The position numbers and the translations under genes are program-made. Under the pieces are notes generated by a model that saw only the letters and a list, made by a program, of their open reading frames with translations, had not been told where the DNA came from and made no database searches. A stretch of DNA of 64,000 nucleotides, from contig JAGUYG010000050.1 of assembly GCA_020061465.1 (NCBI GenBank), positions 42,472-106,471 of the forward strand, read 5' to 3'. Source of the DNA: Ignavibacteriales bacterium. GTDB lineage: Bacteria; Bacteroidota; Ignavibacteria; Ignavibacteriales; Ignavibacteriaceae. The first letter of the stretch is position 1, and every line of letters begins with the position of its first letter. This document shows positions 52,682-62,253 of the stretch, in pieces.

Positions 52682-54121
52682 TTAAAATCTATATGTAACT
52701 CCCAGAATAAGATGATTTACGGTAATATCCTGATGGGTTCTCGATACATCGAAACCATAATTGTCGCCAAAGTCTTTCCACCATCCATGTGCGAAACCAA
52801 GGTCGATACCTATTGTTTCTTCTGTAAGGAATCCAATACCGGCGGTAACGTATTTCTTATCGTAATCGGAAGGATCATCTTTATAAGCCGAGGGTTTAAT
52901 AAAGAATCCTCCACGTAGTCTAACGTCAACAACCGGAATTGTATACTCAAGACCTACATTCAAATTTACCGCCGGTCTTAACAAATCCTTAATATCTTTG
53001 TTTATTCCGGAAATATATTGTGCGCTGAGAGCTTTTGGATTTTCAAACTTCAATTGAGTATAATCGGTAAAAGCAGCTTCTCCGCTGAATATGAATCCTT
53101 TAAAGTTAATTGAAAAGCCGCCGCCGATTGAAAATGGAGTTATAATATCATATTCGACAGCGTCAGAGTATTTGTCGCGGTCTAAATGGTAAACTTTGCC
53201 GGTTCCAAATTCACTGCTGCCGTCAACCATAAATTTTTCTTTTACATAAAAAGTTTTTGGAAATTGAACTGTTGCACCGAAACGAGCATAGGTATTGATT
53301 TGGTATATCAATCCGATTTTTGCATCCCAGCCTGATAAATTCCAGTTTAACAGATTATTCAAGTAGAAAGTTCTGAAATCGACCGTTTGCGGTTCTCCTG
53401 CAGCAGTTTCACCTTGATAAATATTTTGAGTATCGTCCTCATAGTAATCTCGATTTCTCTCAAATGCACCCGAGATAACACTTAGATTCAAACCAAAGTA
53501 CAAATTTCTAGAAATTTCAATTGCTCCTGAAAAGGTCCAATTATTTATAGAACCGGATGAAAGAACATCCCCACTTTGGTGTAATCGTCCATTAATAGGA
53601 GTGTTGTTATCGTTATCTGTAAGATAAAGATCGTAAGGAACATCGGTTGATAATAAATCCTGTATCATCGAATTTGAACCGTTATTAAAACCGCTGAATT
53701 TTAATGCATGCGTAAAATCCTTTGAAGTATGATAGCTTAATCCAAAGACCAAACTGCCTCTTATAGTAGGGAAGGGGAAAGCAAAGCTTAGTCTATCCAA
53801 TCTCGTTGAAGAATTCGAATAGGATGAAACATCCCTCATAAAAGTAGTGCTGTTATTAAAACTGTTATAGTTCAAGCCACCTGAAATTTCAAGCCTTTTA
53901 ATCAGACCAAAACCGGCGGGATTAAAGTATGCGGCAGATGCATCATCGCTCAACGCTAAGTAGCTGTTTCCCATTCCCAATGCTCTTGCGCTCGAACCTA
54001 AACCCGGTAATCCTAATCTTAAAGCATCGTTAACATTTTGTGCATTAACAATTGAGTAACATAAAATAGACAACAAGATTGATAGACTAATATAATATTT
54101 TGGGAGTTTTAACCTAATCAT
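52682..54121 (-). CDS. PorV/OmpP1-FadL-like outer membrane protein
   Basis: A 479-residue predicted beta-barrel. A signal peptide ends near VNAQNV (residue 29). The segment LGSSARALGMGNSYLALSDD, then ASAAYFNPAGFGLI, is the standard N-terminal hatch of FadL/PorV-type barrels. The C-terminus ends TYRF. PorV carries substrates for type IX secretion while FadL takes up lipids; no T9SS gene lies in the window, so the choice is open. It overlaps the end of the upstream lipoprotein gene by four bases. Confidence 0.85.
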   Translation of the reverse strand: MIRLKLPKYYISLSILLSILCYSIVNAQNVNDALRLGLPGLGSSARALGMGNSYLALSDDASAAYFNPAGFGLIKRLEISGGLNYNSFNNSTTFMRDVSSYSNSSTRLDRLSFAFPFPTIRGSLVFGLSYHTSKDFTHALKFSGFNNGSNSMIQDLLSTDVPYDLYLTDNDNNTPINGRLHQSGDVLSSGSINNWTFSGAIEISRNLYFGLNLSVISGAFERNRDYYEDDTQNIYQGETAAGEPQTVDFRTFYLNNLLNWNLSGWDAKIGLIYQINTYARFGATVQFPKTFYVKEKFMVDGSSEFGTGKVYHLDRDKYSDAVEYDIITPFSIGGGFSINFKGFIFSGEAAFTDYTQLKFENPKALSAQYISGINKDIKDLLRPAVNLNVGLEYTIPVVDVRLRGGFFIKPSAYKDDPSDYDKKYVTAGIGFLTEETIGIDLGFAHGWWKDFGDNYGFDVSRTHQDITVNHLILGVTYRF

Positions 54122-54642
54122 TTTCTACCGCCTCCTGAGTTTCTGGTGCCGTCATTATTGCGTATTTTATTATCTGAATTGCCTGAACTGCTTCGGTTGT
54201 CATTGTTCGAATTTTGAGATGAACTGCTACTTGTTGTTCCGGAATCATTTGAACCTGTCGATCTTTTTTCTGTACTTGCCTGATTGTCGTTTGAACTTCC
54301 GGTGTTGGAGCTTCTTGTGGGTCTATCTCCTTGAAGTATTTCGAGATTTCTTTCGGGTGTTCCCCGGTCTCCCGTCGTATTTCGTATTGCCTCAACATTA
54401 TTATTCTGATCTCGATTGGTACTTTCTGCTTTTCTATAAGAAGTAGCCGGCGGAGTTATAGCCAGCCACCAGGGGTAATCATAATAATAAGAATAAGTAC
54501 CGTAGTAGTAATCATCAGAATAGTATCCATCGTATGAATATTCACGTGGGAATTCTTTTTCCGGGCTCCAAATAATTGTATAGCATCCCGCGAATAATAT
54601 TACAGAGGTGAAGAGGATTAGTATTAAAAAATTTCTAAACAT
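54118..54642 (-). CDS. Tyrosine-rich low-complexity lipoprotein
   Basis: A 174-residue lipoprotein with lipobox Cys20 in VILFAGCYT. A tyrosine-rich block follows (YSYDGYYSDDYYYGTYSYYY, about residues 35-54), then a long Asn/Ser/Arg/Gly tail. It has no recognisable fold. The neighbouring upstream gene encodes a longer protein of the same build (GCYT lipobox, Tyr block, polar tail), so the two are probably paralogues. They are separated by five bases. Confidence 0.75.
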   Translation of the reverse strand: MFRNFLILILFTSVILFAGCYTIIWSPEKEFPREYSYDGYYSDDYYYGTYSYYYDYPWWLAITPPATSYRKAESTNRDQNNNVEAIRNTTGDRGTPERNLEILQGDRPTRSSNTGSSNDNQASTEKRSTGSNDSGTTSSSSSQNSNNDNRSSSGNSDNKIRNNDGTRNSGGGRK

Positions 54643-54647
54643 AGCTG

Positions 54648-55763
54648 TTACCTTTCTCTCTTTCCGGAACCGCCGCCGCTATTTCCTCTGGAGGGTGGCG
54701 GTGACGAGCTCCTATTCGGACTGCTGCTCGGAGGAGGAGAATAGCTCCTCGGTGTACTATTACCTCTGGGCGGAGAGTAAGTTCTTCGTGAATCATCGCT
54801 TCGGGGAGTAGAATATGTCCGCGGTTTTTCAGTACCCTGTCTTCTCTCAATTTTTGGTGTACTCTTAGTTTCATCATTTTTGCGCGGTGGAGATGTTCGC
54901 TCTTTTGGAGGAGCATACGGAGTTTTCCGAACTTCTCTGGTGTCGGTTTTTTTATCGCGCTTAATGCTTTTAGGAGTTTCTATTACCCTGTTCTCTTCAC
55001 GTCTCTTGTCAATCTGCCTTGTATCTTCCCTTTTTACCGGTTTGTCTTTTATAACTTCTCTTTGCCGTTCAGTTGGCTGCCTGTCTTTCGAGATGGTTGA
55101 GTTACGATCTCGCGTAGATTCCTTACCGGTTAGAACTTCGCGCTCTCTGGTTACTCGAGAGTTTTTATCAAGAAGTAAGTCTCTACCCGTAGTAGTTGTA
55201 GTAGTCCCTCTATTTAATGTGGGTCTTGTAAGGCTGCCCCGATCACTGAAACTGCTGCGTAATCCATCATTGTTGCGAAGTCTGTATCCATCGCCTGTTC
55301 TTTCTTTATGAACAAAATAACTTCCCGGATAATTGTATTGTCCGTAGTAGTACGGGGAGTAATAAGGGTAGTATCCCCAGCCATAATAATATGACGGATA
55401 GTAGCAATAAACCCAAGGATAGCACCAAGCCGAATAGTAGAATGGATCCCAATAAAACGGATCGTAATAATATGAGCCGAAATAAGCGCCTATATAAACT
55501 GAAGGATAGTAGCTCCAAAAATATTTTCTATAGGATGGATAAGTACCGAAGTAGTAGTTGTAATAAACACTTCCTCCTCTGTCTTCATAGTACTCCTCAT
55601 CGCTATAGTATTCGGAATCGGAGTATGTTTCGTAATATTCTTCTTCAGCTTCCTTCTTTGGCTCATAAGCTCTGCTTTCTCTTACTGCAATTTGAGTATA
55701 GCAGCCGCCTAAAAACAAAACAGCAATTAAAATAATGATTGCTAAATATGTAAATTTTTTCAT
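54648..55763 (-). CDS. Long tyrosine-rich lipoprotein with Arg/Ser/Pro tail
   Basis: A 371-residue lipoprotein counted from ATG 55763, chosen because GGAGGTGATAGAA precedes it and the signal MKKFTYLAIIILIAVLFLGG leads into Cys21. Residues about 30-150 are extremely rich in Tyr with Trp, Pro and Gly (GAYFGSYYYDPFYWDPFYYS). Residues about 165-371 are charged and rich in Arg, Ser, Thr and Pro. No enzymatic domain is seen. It may be a structural or adhesive envelope protein; that is conjecture. The many antisense frames here are by-products of biased composition. Confidence 0.75.
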   Translation of the reverse strand: MKKFTYLAIIILIAVLFLGGCYTQIAVRESRAYEPKKEAEEEYYETYSDSEYYSDEEYYEDRGGSVYYNYYFGTYPSYRKYFWSYYPSVYIGAYFGSYYYDPFYWDPFYYSAWCYPWVYCYYPSYYYGWGYYPYYSPYYYGQYNYPGSYFVHKERTGDGYRLRNNDGLRSSFSDRGSLTRPTLNRGTTTTTTGRDLLLDKNSRVTREREVLTGKESTRDRNSTISKDRQPTERQREVIKDKPVKREDTRQIDKRREENRVIETPKSIKRDKKTDTREVRKTPYAPPKERTSPPRKNDETKSTPKIERRQGTEKPRTYSTPRSDDSRRTYSPPRGNSTPRSYSPPPSSSPNRSSSPPPSRGNSGGGSGKRER

Positions 55764-55949
55764 TTCTATCACCTCCGGTCTTAAATCTATCGATAATATG
55801 CGCAAAAATTAAGCCTAATTAAAGGAAGAAAAAAGGCACTAAAGGTAGAATTTAATTCATGATTGATAAGTGCGAATGTATACATAATTAAACTTGAGTG
55901 TATAATATTATCTACAAAAAGTAGTATGAAATTTATCGTGCTTTAGGTA

Positions 55950-56723
55950 TTAGAATATCGACTTAATGTATTCTATTTTTAGCGCTCTATCGGCTGTACT
56001 GGGACTCCATTTCTTGTTGTCCAATAAATCTCGAAGGTCGAAGCCAAGGGTAAAACCTTGTCCGATAGTCCAGCGAACACCGATGTTTAAATAACCGTTT
56101 CCGCTACCATAAGAATCGGTAGTGTTATCATTAAATGCGAAATCATATTCACCAACAACTGAAACGCTTGTTCCTAACGTTTTTTCAACACCTACCGAAA
56201 AATTTAAAAAGTTATCGCCGTCTTTACTCTCCAATGAATAATTAAGAGTGCTATGGATACTCATGTAACCTAAAAACTCGAAATTCTTACTTACAGCTCC
56301 GTAAAATCCCGGGGATTTAACGGCGTATCTCGACGAAGAATCAAAATAGACGCCTTTACCCTGGGAATCAAAGCCAAGCGCTATTGCCGGAAATGTAACT
56401 GATTCGTTAAATAATCTGAATCGAAAATTTACTGCGGGCAGTTTGTACCAATCCGGAGTTCCTGCGCCTATGATGTTAGCGCCACCGTAAGAAATTCCGA
56501 AACTGATGTTATCGAAAACACCAACTTCTAATTTTGTTATTAAAACACCATACGGAAGTACGTCGGCTGTAACACCGACAAATCCCTTATCCAGGATTCC
56601 GGCTGTAGGCATATCGATTAGGGAGCGGTATTCAAATTTAGCACCCTCACCGGCTGTTCCCTGAGCAAAAATTACTGTCGAGAGTAGTACGAAAAAACCG
56701 ACAATGTATTTTATTTTTTCCAT
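55950..56723 (-). CDS. Predicted outer-membrane beta-barrel protein
   Basis: A 257-residue exported protein with a signal ending near VIFAQG (residue 22) and alternating beta-strands to the end. Segments such as LITKLEVGVFDNISFGISYG and FPAIALGFDSQGKGVYFDS resemble YjbH-like or related small barrels, but I cannot fix a family. Its likely last strand is LKIEYIKSIF. It is a stand-alone minus-strand gene between the Tyr-rich lipoproteins and an anchored protein. Confidence 0.65.
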   Translation of the reverse strand: MEKIKYIVGFFVLLSTVIFAQGTAGEGAKFEYRSLIDMPTAGILDKGFVGVTADVLPYGVLITKLEVGVFDNISFGISYGGANIIGAGTPDWYKLPAVNFRFRLFNESVTFPAIALGFDSQGKGVYFDSSSRYAVKSPGFYGAVSKNFEFLGYMSIHSTLNYSLESKDGDNFLNFSVGVEKTLGTSVSVVGEYDFAFNDNTTDSYGSGNGYLNIGVRWTIGQGFTLGFDLRDLLDNKKWSPSTADRALKIEYIKSIF

Positions 56724-56806
56724 AATGCCTCTCCATCAATTACAAATTAAATTTAATACAAATCAAAGATAAGAATTATTGTTATAATAATTTATGTATG
56801 CTGCGT

Positions 56807-57190
56807 TCAAACATTGTTTGAATGAATTTTAATTTCAATCAGTGAGGGCAGCAATGAATATTTGGATTTAGCACGAACAACAACAATGCCGGGTGAATTT
56901 TTTACTTTTAATTTTATTATTCCAATGTTTCTGTTGTATTCAATCACTTCCACTAAATCGTTCCCCTCGATAATCTCGAAATCAGTTTCAATTTTTCTTA
57001 AAGGTACTTTCCACCCACAAGCATTAATTGGAGCGGCTTCTATAATAAATTCGGAGATATTATCGGCAAAAAGGATGTCCGGATTTGAACGATAATTCAC
57101 TTCATAAATATTAAAGATGTAGTGATTTACTATCCACAAAATTATTATAAAAATTAAAAGATATAGAAAAATTTTGGTTCTCCTGCTCAT
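56807..57190 (-). CDS. Small membrane-anchored protein of unknown function
   Basis: A 127-residue protein with a basic start (MSRRTK), one membrane helix at about 7-25 and a soluble C-terminal part of beta character (RKIETDFEIIEGNDLVEVIE). I do not recognise a family. It starts 28 bases downstream of the ATP-grasp gene's stop on the same strand, so the two may be co-transcribed. Confidence 0.6.
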   Translation of the reverse strand: MSRRTKIFLYLLIFIIILWIVNHYIFNIYEVNYRSNPDILFADNISEFIIEAAPINACGWKVPLRKIETDFEIIEGNDLVEVIEYNRNIGIIKLKVKNSPGIVVVRAKSKYSLLPSLIEIKIHSNNV

Positions 57191-57217
57191 TCAAATTATT
57201 TCGATTATAAGTTTATT

Positions 57218-58126
57218 CTATTTGCGAAGAAGTTTGTTGACCTTATTCAATAAGTTCAAAATTATTTGTTTTACAATTATATCGGGCACACCGTCAGGGT
57301 GCTCGGATTGCAGTCTCATATCGCATTGATCATTAACATAATCGATTACGATAAATTTACCCTCATCGGTTAATACAGTTTCTGTTGAGAAAAAATCAAG
57401 ATTGATAAGGGCAGAGATTTTTCTTGTTATCTGAAAAAGTTTTTTTAGTTCGAACTTATTTATTTCTTCCGGTGTCAATTTTGAATAGATATGGATTAAA
57501 TCATCCCACCAAACTGCAATAGGTTTATCGAATGCCCAAAAGCATCTAAACCATGCTCTTTTTCCTTCCAGAATTGTTGGGTATACTTTTTCCTGAAGGA
57601 GATATTTGTCTTCGGTATTCTTCATTCTTTCATTTAAAACTTCTTTAAGTGACTCCGCTCCGGTAACTACACCTATACCACCGCCGGTAGTATTGCATGG
57701 TTTAATTATAAAAGGTCTGCCAAGGATAGACAAGTCATCAAGCGAAATGTAAATTTCTTGCTTTATATTATGAGGAGGAACGATAATAGAATGGGGCACA
57801 TTCAATCCGGCTGTTATAAATTCAAGGTGCATGCTTGCTTTATCGATGGCATGTAAGACCTTTTTATAGGGATTAAAAAGAACCGTCCTTTTTCTTGCAA
57901 TAAGTTTTCCTAGTTCTTTAAAGTCATGTTCAACGTCCCATGCACGATCAAAATAAAAATTGAATGAAAGTTCTTTTCGGATTACTTTTTGAATTGTTTC
58001 CTGAACGTTGTGATAATTAATTAGGTAGGTAGTTAATCCGGCTGAATGAAAAGTTTCTTCAATTAGAGATATGAAACTCTGGTCGTATTCCCAAACATAA
58101 GCGAGACCAAGATTGAATGTTTCCAT
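57218..58126 (-). CDS. ATP-grasp domain protein
   Basis: A 302-residue ATP-grasp enzyme related to D-Ala-D-Ala ligase and RimK folds. The central lid reads RPFIIKPCNTTGGGIGVVTG near 138-157, and later come a conserved WDDL and FIVIDYVNDQCDMR, supplying the metal-binding acid and Asn. Such enzymes join a carboxylate to an amine or thiol with ATP; the substrates here are unknown. The first 100 residues are less conserved. It is divergent from the TPR lipoprotein gene. Confidence 0.8.
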   Translation of the reverse strand: METFNLGLAYVWEYDQSFISLIEETFHSAGLTTYLINYHNVQETIQKVIRKELSFNFYFDRAWDVEHDFKELGKLIARKRTVLFNPYKKVLHAIDKASMHLEFITAGLNVPHSIIVPPHNIKQEIYISLDDLSILGRPFIIKPCNTTGGGIGVVTGAESLKEVLNERMKNTEDKYLLQEKVYPTILEGKRAWFRCFWAFDKPIAVWWDDLIHIYSKLTPEEINKFELKKLFQITRKISALINLDFFSTETVLTDEGKFIVIDYVNDQCDMRLQSEHPDGVPDIIVKQIILNLLNKVNKLLRK

Positions 58127-58277
58127 AAATTTTTAAGATTTATCGAAAGATATTGTTTCGTATATTTGCAATCAAGGTTAAGCAATACCGGCGTATGTTA
58201 CGCTTCACAATAAATTAATTCAGAAATAATGCAATCGTTGTTCGTTGTTTGTTATCCAAAAAATCAGTCAAGGTTTT

Positions 58278-60113
58278 ATGCTAAATAATACTTCAAGGAA
58301 AATGTTTTTTTATTCTCTTTTAGCTTCAATAGCCATACTTTTTTTTGGTTGTTCGGCTTCGAAAGAATCTTACCGTGAGGAAAAAGATACAAAGGTTACT
58401 TCCGTAACTCCTTCGGATGAAATTAGCAGAAATGCTTTAGAACATTTTATAAACGGTAATGTTGCACAGGCTAAGGGTGATTACGCCACCGCTATCATCG
58501 AATTTCAGGATGCTTTAAGATTAGACCCCAATGCAGGAATTTATTATGCGCTTGCCAAAAACTATCTTTTTCTTAATAAGCTCTCTCTGGCTTTGCAAAA
58601 TGCAAAGATGTCCGTTGAGCTTAATCCCAATAAAATAGAGTATCAAGATCTTTTAGCTGATATTTACTCTACGGCTCATCAAACAGATTCGGCAGCTGTT
58701 GTGTTAGAGAAAATTATTTCCTTAGATTCAGCAAACCTGTCTGCTTACTATAAGCTCGGAAGGCTATACGAAAGCAGCAAACCGTTAAGAGCGATTGAAA
58801 TCTATGAGAAGCTTACTAACATAATTGGTCCCGATTGGAATGTGTTGATTAGAACTGCGGAACTATATGAAAGACTTGGAAGAATAACTGATGCAGTAAA
58901 TAGTATTGAGCAATTATTGAAAATTGATCCCTCAAATACACCGCTGCAAAAGCTATTGATTGAGTACTATCAGCGTGCCAACATGAATGAACAAGCACTC
59001 GATGTGGTAAATGAAATTATAGAATTCACCCCCGATGATCTCGATGCGAGAGAAAGGAAGGCTCAAATCTTAATTTCATTGGGCGATTGGGAAAAAGCCG
59101 CAAAGGAATACGATTTTATACTTAAACAAAAAGATGTTCCGCTGGAATTAAAAGTAAGAGTAGGTGCTTCATATTTTAATCGCGCATTAAAAGATTCATC
59201 TCTCATGCCGATAGCGAAGGAATTTTTCTCAAATATGGATAAAGATACATTGGATTGGCAGATAAAAATGTATTTAGGTGCAATTGCAATCAGTGAAAAA
59301 AATGATTCCGCAGCAATAGTATATTTCAAATATGTTACCGAAAATGCCAGATGGAATGTTGATGCATGGATTAGATTGGGCGGTTTGTATTTTGACAACC
59401 GTAAATATGACGAAACTGCTAAAATTATGTACGAAGCTGTAGAAATTTTTCCACAGGATTTTATTATAAATCTTATTTTAGGTTTATCACTTTCTCAGAA
59501 CGGAAAATACACAGAATCCGAACCGTACTTAAAAACGGCAGTAGATTTAAATCCGGGCGACATCAATGCAATATCCTCTTATGCTTATACGTTAAGTCAA
59601 CTGAAGCGGAACGATGAAGCAGAATCATATCTTAAAAAAGCACTTATAATTGCACCGAATGATGTTAATTTATTAGGAACGTTAGGATTAATTTACGATT
59701 CCGAAGAGAGATGGGCTGAGTGTGACAGCGTATATAAAGCTGCGTTACAAATTGAGTCTGAAAATCCTTTAATCAATAATAATTACGCATACTCATTATC
59801 GGAAAGAAACGAGCGGCTTGAAGAAGCTTTGAAGATGGCTGAAATAGCTGTTGAAGCCGAACCGAATAATTCTTCCTACCTTGATACAATCGGGTGGGTT
59901 TTCTTCAAGCTGGGAGATTATCCGAAGGCAAAATTCTATCTAGAAAAGGCAATCGAAGTGGGAGGCGAAAAACCGGTTATGCTCGAACATTTAGGGGATG
60001 TTCTGTTTATGATGGGAGAAAAGGAAAACGCACTCGAATTGTGGCAAAAAGCTCTAACCCTTGACAGCACTAATGATTCTCTAAAAACAAAAATTCAAAA
60101 AGGTGAAATTTGA
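58278..60113 (+). CDS. TPR-repeat lipoprotein
   Basis: A 611-residue lipoprotein counted from ATG 58278. The signal MLNNTSRKMFFYSLLASIAI leads into FFGCSAS; the longer TTG-started frame to 58245 adds residues unlike a signal. About fourteen TPR units follow (for example AKGDYATAIIEFQDALRLDP near the N-terminus). It is the first gene of a plus-strand envelope set: its stop overlaps the TTG of the DUF4292 gene, which in turn overlaps the EnvC-like gene. Confidence 0.88.
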   Translation: MLNNTSRKMFFYSLLASIAILFFGCSASKESYREEKDTKVTSVTPSDEISRNALEHFINGNVAQAKGDYATAIIEFQDALRLDPNAGIYYALAKNYLFLNKLSLALQNAKMSVELNPNKIEYQDLLADIYSTAHQTDSAAVVLEKIISLDSANLSAYYKLGRLYESSKPLRAIEIYEKLTNIIGPDWNVLIRTAELYERLGRITDAVNSIEQLLKIDPSNTPLQKLLIEYYQRANMNEQALDVVNEIIEFTPDDLDARERKAQILISLGDWEKAAKEYDFILKQKDVPLELKVRVGASYFNRALKDSSLMPIAKEFFSNMDKDTLDWQIKMYLGAIAISEKNDSAAIVYFKYVTENARWNVDAWIRLGGLYFDNRKYDETAKIMYEAVEIFPQDFIINLILGLSLSQNGKYTESEPYLKTAVDLNPGDINAISSYAYTLSQLKRNDEAESYLKKALIIAPNDVNLLGTLGLIYDSEERWAECDSVYKAALQIESENPLINNNYAYSLSERNERLEEALKMAEIAVEAEPNNSSYLDTIGWVFFKLGDYPKAKFYLEKAIEVGGEKPVMLEHLGDVLFMMGEKENALELWQKALTLDSTNDSLKTKIQKGEI

Positions 60114-60895
60114 AAAAGTTTTTAATTTTATTAGCAGTATCGGCAAATATTTTAATTCTTTTTATCCCGGGTTGTATCCCATCCAAACCAACCGATGATA
60201 TCGAAATTTTACCTTCGGAAAGATTAATTAACAGGCTTGAAGCTAATCGAAGAAAAATCAGAAACTTTGAAGGGCAGGGAACAATAACTATCCGCTCTGC
60301 AGCTATCAATAACAGCGCATCATTCAGAGTTGTATTGCAAAAGCCCGACTCCATTTATCTAACTATCATGGGTCCCTTCGGAATTGAATTAGCTCAGGCT
60401 CTTGTTACCAGGAATGAATTTTTATTTTATGATGCTCTTCAAAATACTGCATATCAAGGTTTTGCCGATGACAATATTCTCGAAGAAATATTTAAGATTA
60501 ATTTATCGTTCAGCGATTTAATGGATGCTTTCATAGGTTCGGTTAATTTAACGGAGAAGTTATATAAAACTCCAAACAAATATGAAGTTGATTACGACCA
60601 GTACATTCTTACTTATATTGACTCTGTAAAGAATTCAACAACTCAATATAAAGTGGACATACGGCAGCTTGGTATTACCGGTTACAGGTTAACTGATCCG
60701 AAGGGTGTAGTATTGGAAGGTAAATATTCGAACTTTAAGATTTTGGAGAGCGTTGCAGTTCCGCATTCGATTAACATCAGGAATCAGAAAGAAAATCAAA
60801 CTGTAACAATCGAATACAAAAATTTAGCAGCCAATCAAAGTAATATTTTTATTGATCTAAAAATTCCGTCTGATGCCGTTCATATTAAATGGTGA
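60110..60895 (+). CDS. DUF4292/LolB-like lipoprotein
   Basis: A 261-residue protein with a lipoprotein signal (LIPGCIPS, Cys20) and a LolB-like beta-sheet domain: INRLEANRRKIRNFEGQGTI and FRVVLQKPDSIYLTIMGPFG are typical of DUF4292. In Bacteroidota such proteins are suspected to help lipoprotein sorting, taking the place of LolB, but this is not proven. Its start is TTG 60110, inside the stop of the TPR gene. Its end overlaps the next start by 7 bases. Confidence 0.82.
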   Translation: MKKFLILLAVSANILILFIPGCIPSKPTDDIEILPSERLINRLEANRRKIRNFEGQGTITIRSAAINNSASFRVVLQKPDSIYLTIMGPFGIELAQALVTRNEFLFYDALQNTAYQGFADDNILEEIFKINLSFSDLMDAFIGSVNLTEKLYKTPNKYEVDYDQYILTYIDSVKNSTTQYKVDIRQLGITGYRLTDPKGVVLEGKYSNFKILESVAVPHSINIRNQKENQTVTIEYKNLAANQSNIFIDLKIPSDAVHIKW

Positions 60896-62166
60896 AAGCT
60901 AAAAAAAATATTGTGTTGTCAATTCTCGTAGCTGCATTGAATATTTCCTTTGCTCAGGAAGCGCAAATATCCAACCGTAAAGCAGAGCTGACTAAAATTA
61001 AATACGAAATTTTGCAGCTTGAAAAAGAACTGCAATCCAAAACAAAAAAAGAACGTGAATCGTTCTCTACTCTTGAAAACTTAAGCCGTCTAAATTTTTT
61101 AGTGATAAAAGTAATCAACAAATTAAAGAGCGAAGAAGAAGCGTCTGAAGCACAAATAGTTAAACATAAAAAAGAAATTGCTTCTCTTGAAAAAGAAATT
61201 TCCGAATTAAAAGAGAATTATGAGAAGTATATCGTTTCTATTTATAAATACGGAAAGACTAGCGAACTTGAGAGTCTATTAAATTCCGGTTCATTAGATC
61301 AAGCTCTTCGAAGATATAAATATCTGCAGCGTTTTTCCGAAAGAAGAAAAAAAGATATGGATGATTTCAATGCGGCAATTGTAAAGTTAGCTGAATCAAA
61401 AGCTGCTTTGGAAGCAGAAGTGAAGAAGAAGGAGGAATTAATTGCACTTAAGGGCGATGAAGAACGTCAGCTTAATCTAAAACTTGCTGAAAGAAAACAA
61501 GTACTGGAAGCGTTAAAAAAGGATAGAGCTTCGTTGAAAAAAGAAATTGACGTCAAAAAACAAGCTGAAGCAGATATTAAAAAGATAATCGAGAAACTAG
61601 TAGCAGATGCAGAACGCAGAAAAAAAGAAGAAGCCGAACGACTTGCCCGGCTTGAGGCAGAAAAGAAAAGAACATTGCTAAAAACGGATGAAGTGAATAA
61701 AGAAGTTAGATCAACAGAAGTTCCCGCCGAAACATATAATCTCGACTTAAGCAAATTAGCTTCATTTAGTGCCTTGAAGGGCAGATTGAATTGGCCAATA
61801 TTAAATGGTAGAATAGTACGCAAATTCGGAGAGAATAGACACGCACAGCTAAAGACAGTAACGATTAATTACGGAGTTGACATTAAAGCTGCCAACGATT
61901 TAAATGTTAAAACCGTTGCAGACGGAGTAGTTTCTGCCATCGATTGGATTCCGGGATATGGCAGTGTAATAATCATAACGCACCGTGATGATTTTAGAAC
62001 GGTCTATAGTCATCTTGCCGAAATTTTTATAAAGGAAGGCGATAGAGTGAAGATGGGCAAGGTAATAGCCAAAGTAGGAGAGAGCATTGAAGGCAACATA
62101 CTGCATTTTGAGATATGGAATTCAAGGGTAAACCAAAACCCTGAAATTTGGCTTGCAAAGAAATAA
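60889..62166 (+). CDS. EnvC-like peptidoglycan amidase activator, degenerate LytM domain
   Basis: A 425-residue periplasmic protein: signal ending near SFAQE (residue 23), long coiled coil at about 25-260, linker, and a LytM/M23 domain at about 300-422. In active M23 enzymes the zinc site is HxGxD and HxH; here the motifs read NYGVDI and NILHFEIW, so the first His of each is missing. This matches EnvC-type proteins, which switch on amidases rather than cutting peptidoglycan themselves. It belongs to the TPR/DUF4292 coupled set. Confidence 0.85.
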   Translation: MVKAKKNIVLSILVAALNISFAQEAQISNRKAELTKIKYEILQLEKELQSKTKKERESFSTLENLSRLNFLVIKVINKLKSEEEASEAQIVKHKKEIASLEKEISELKENYEKYIVSIYKYGKTSELESLLNSGSLDQALRRYKYLQRFSERRKKDMDDFNAAIVKLAESKAALEAEVKKKEELIALKGDEERQLNLKLAERKQVLEALKKDRASLKKEIDVKKQAEADIKKIIEKLVADAERRKKEEAERLARLEAEKKRTLLKTDEVNKEVRSTEVPAETYNLDLSKLASFSALKGRLNWPILNGRIVRKFGENRHAQLKTVTINYGVDIKAANDLNVKTVADGVVSAIDWIPGYGSVIIITHRDDFRTVYSHLAEIFIKEGDRVKMGKVIAKVGESIEGNILHFEIWNSRVNQNPEIWLAKK

Positions 62167-62253
62167 AAACAATAACTCTGTGCAGCAAAAAAATATTAAT
62201 TGCTTCTTTTGAAATGACACTAATTTATTCCTTAACCAAACCATAAGGTCAAT

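Noticed and set aside
54880..55311. Long antisense frame opposite the Tyr-rich lipoprotein
   Set aside because: It is a shadow of biased codon composition in the repetitive Arg/Ser tail, with no ribosome site or family likeness.
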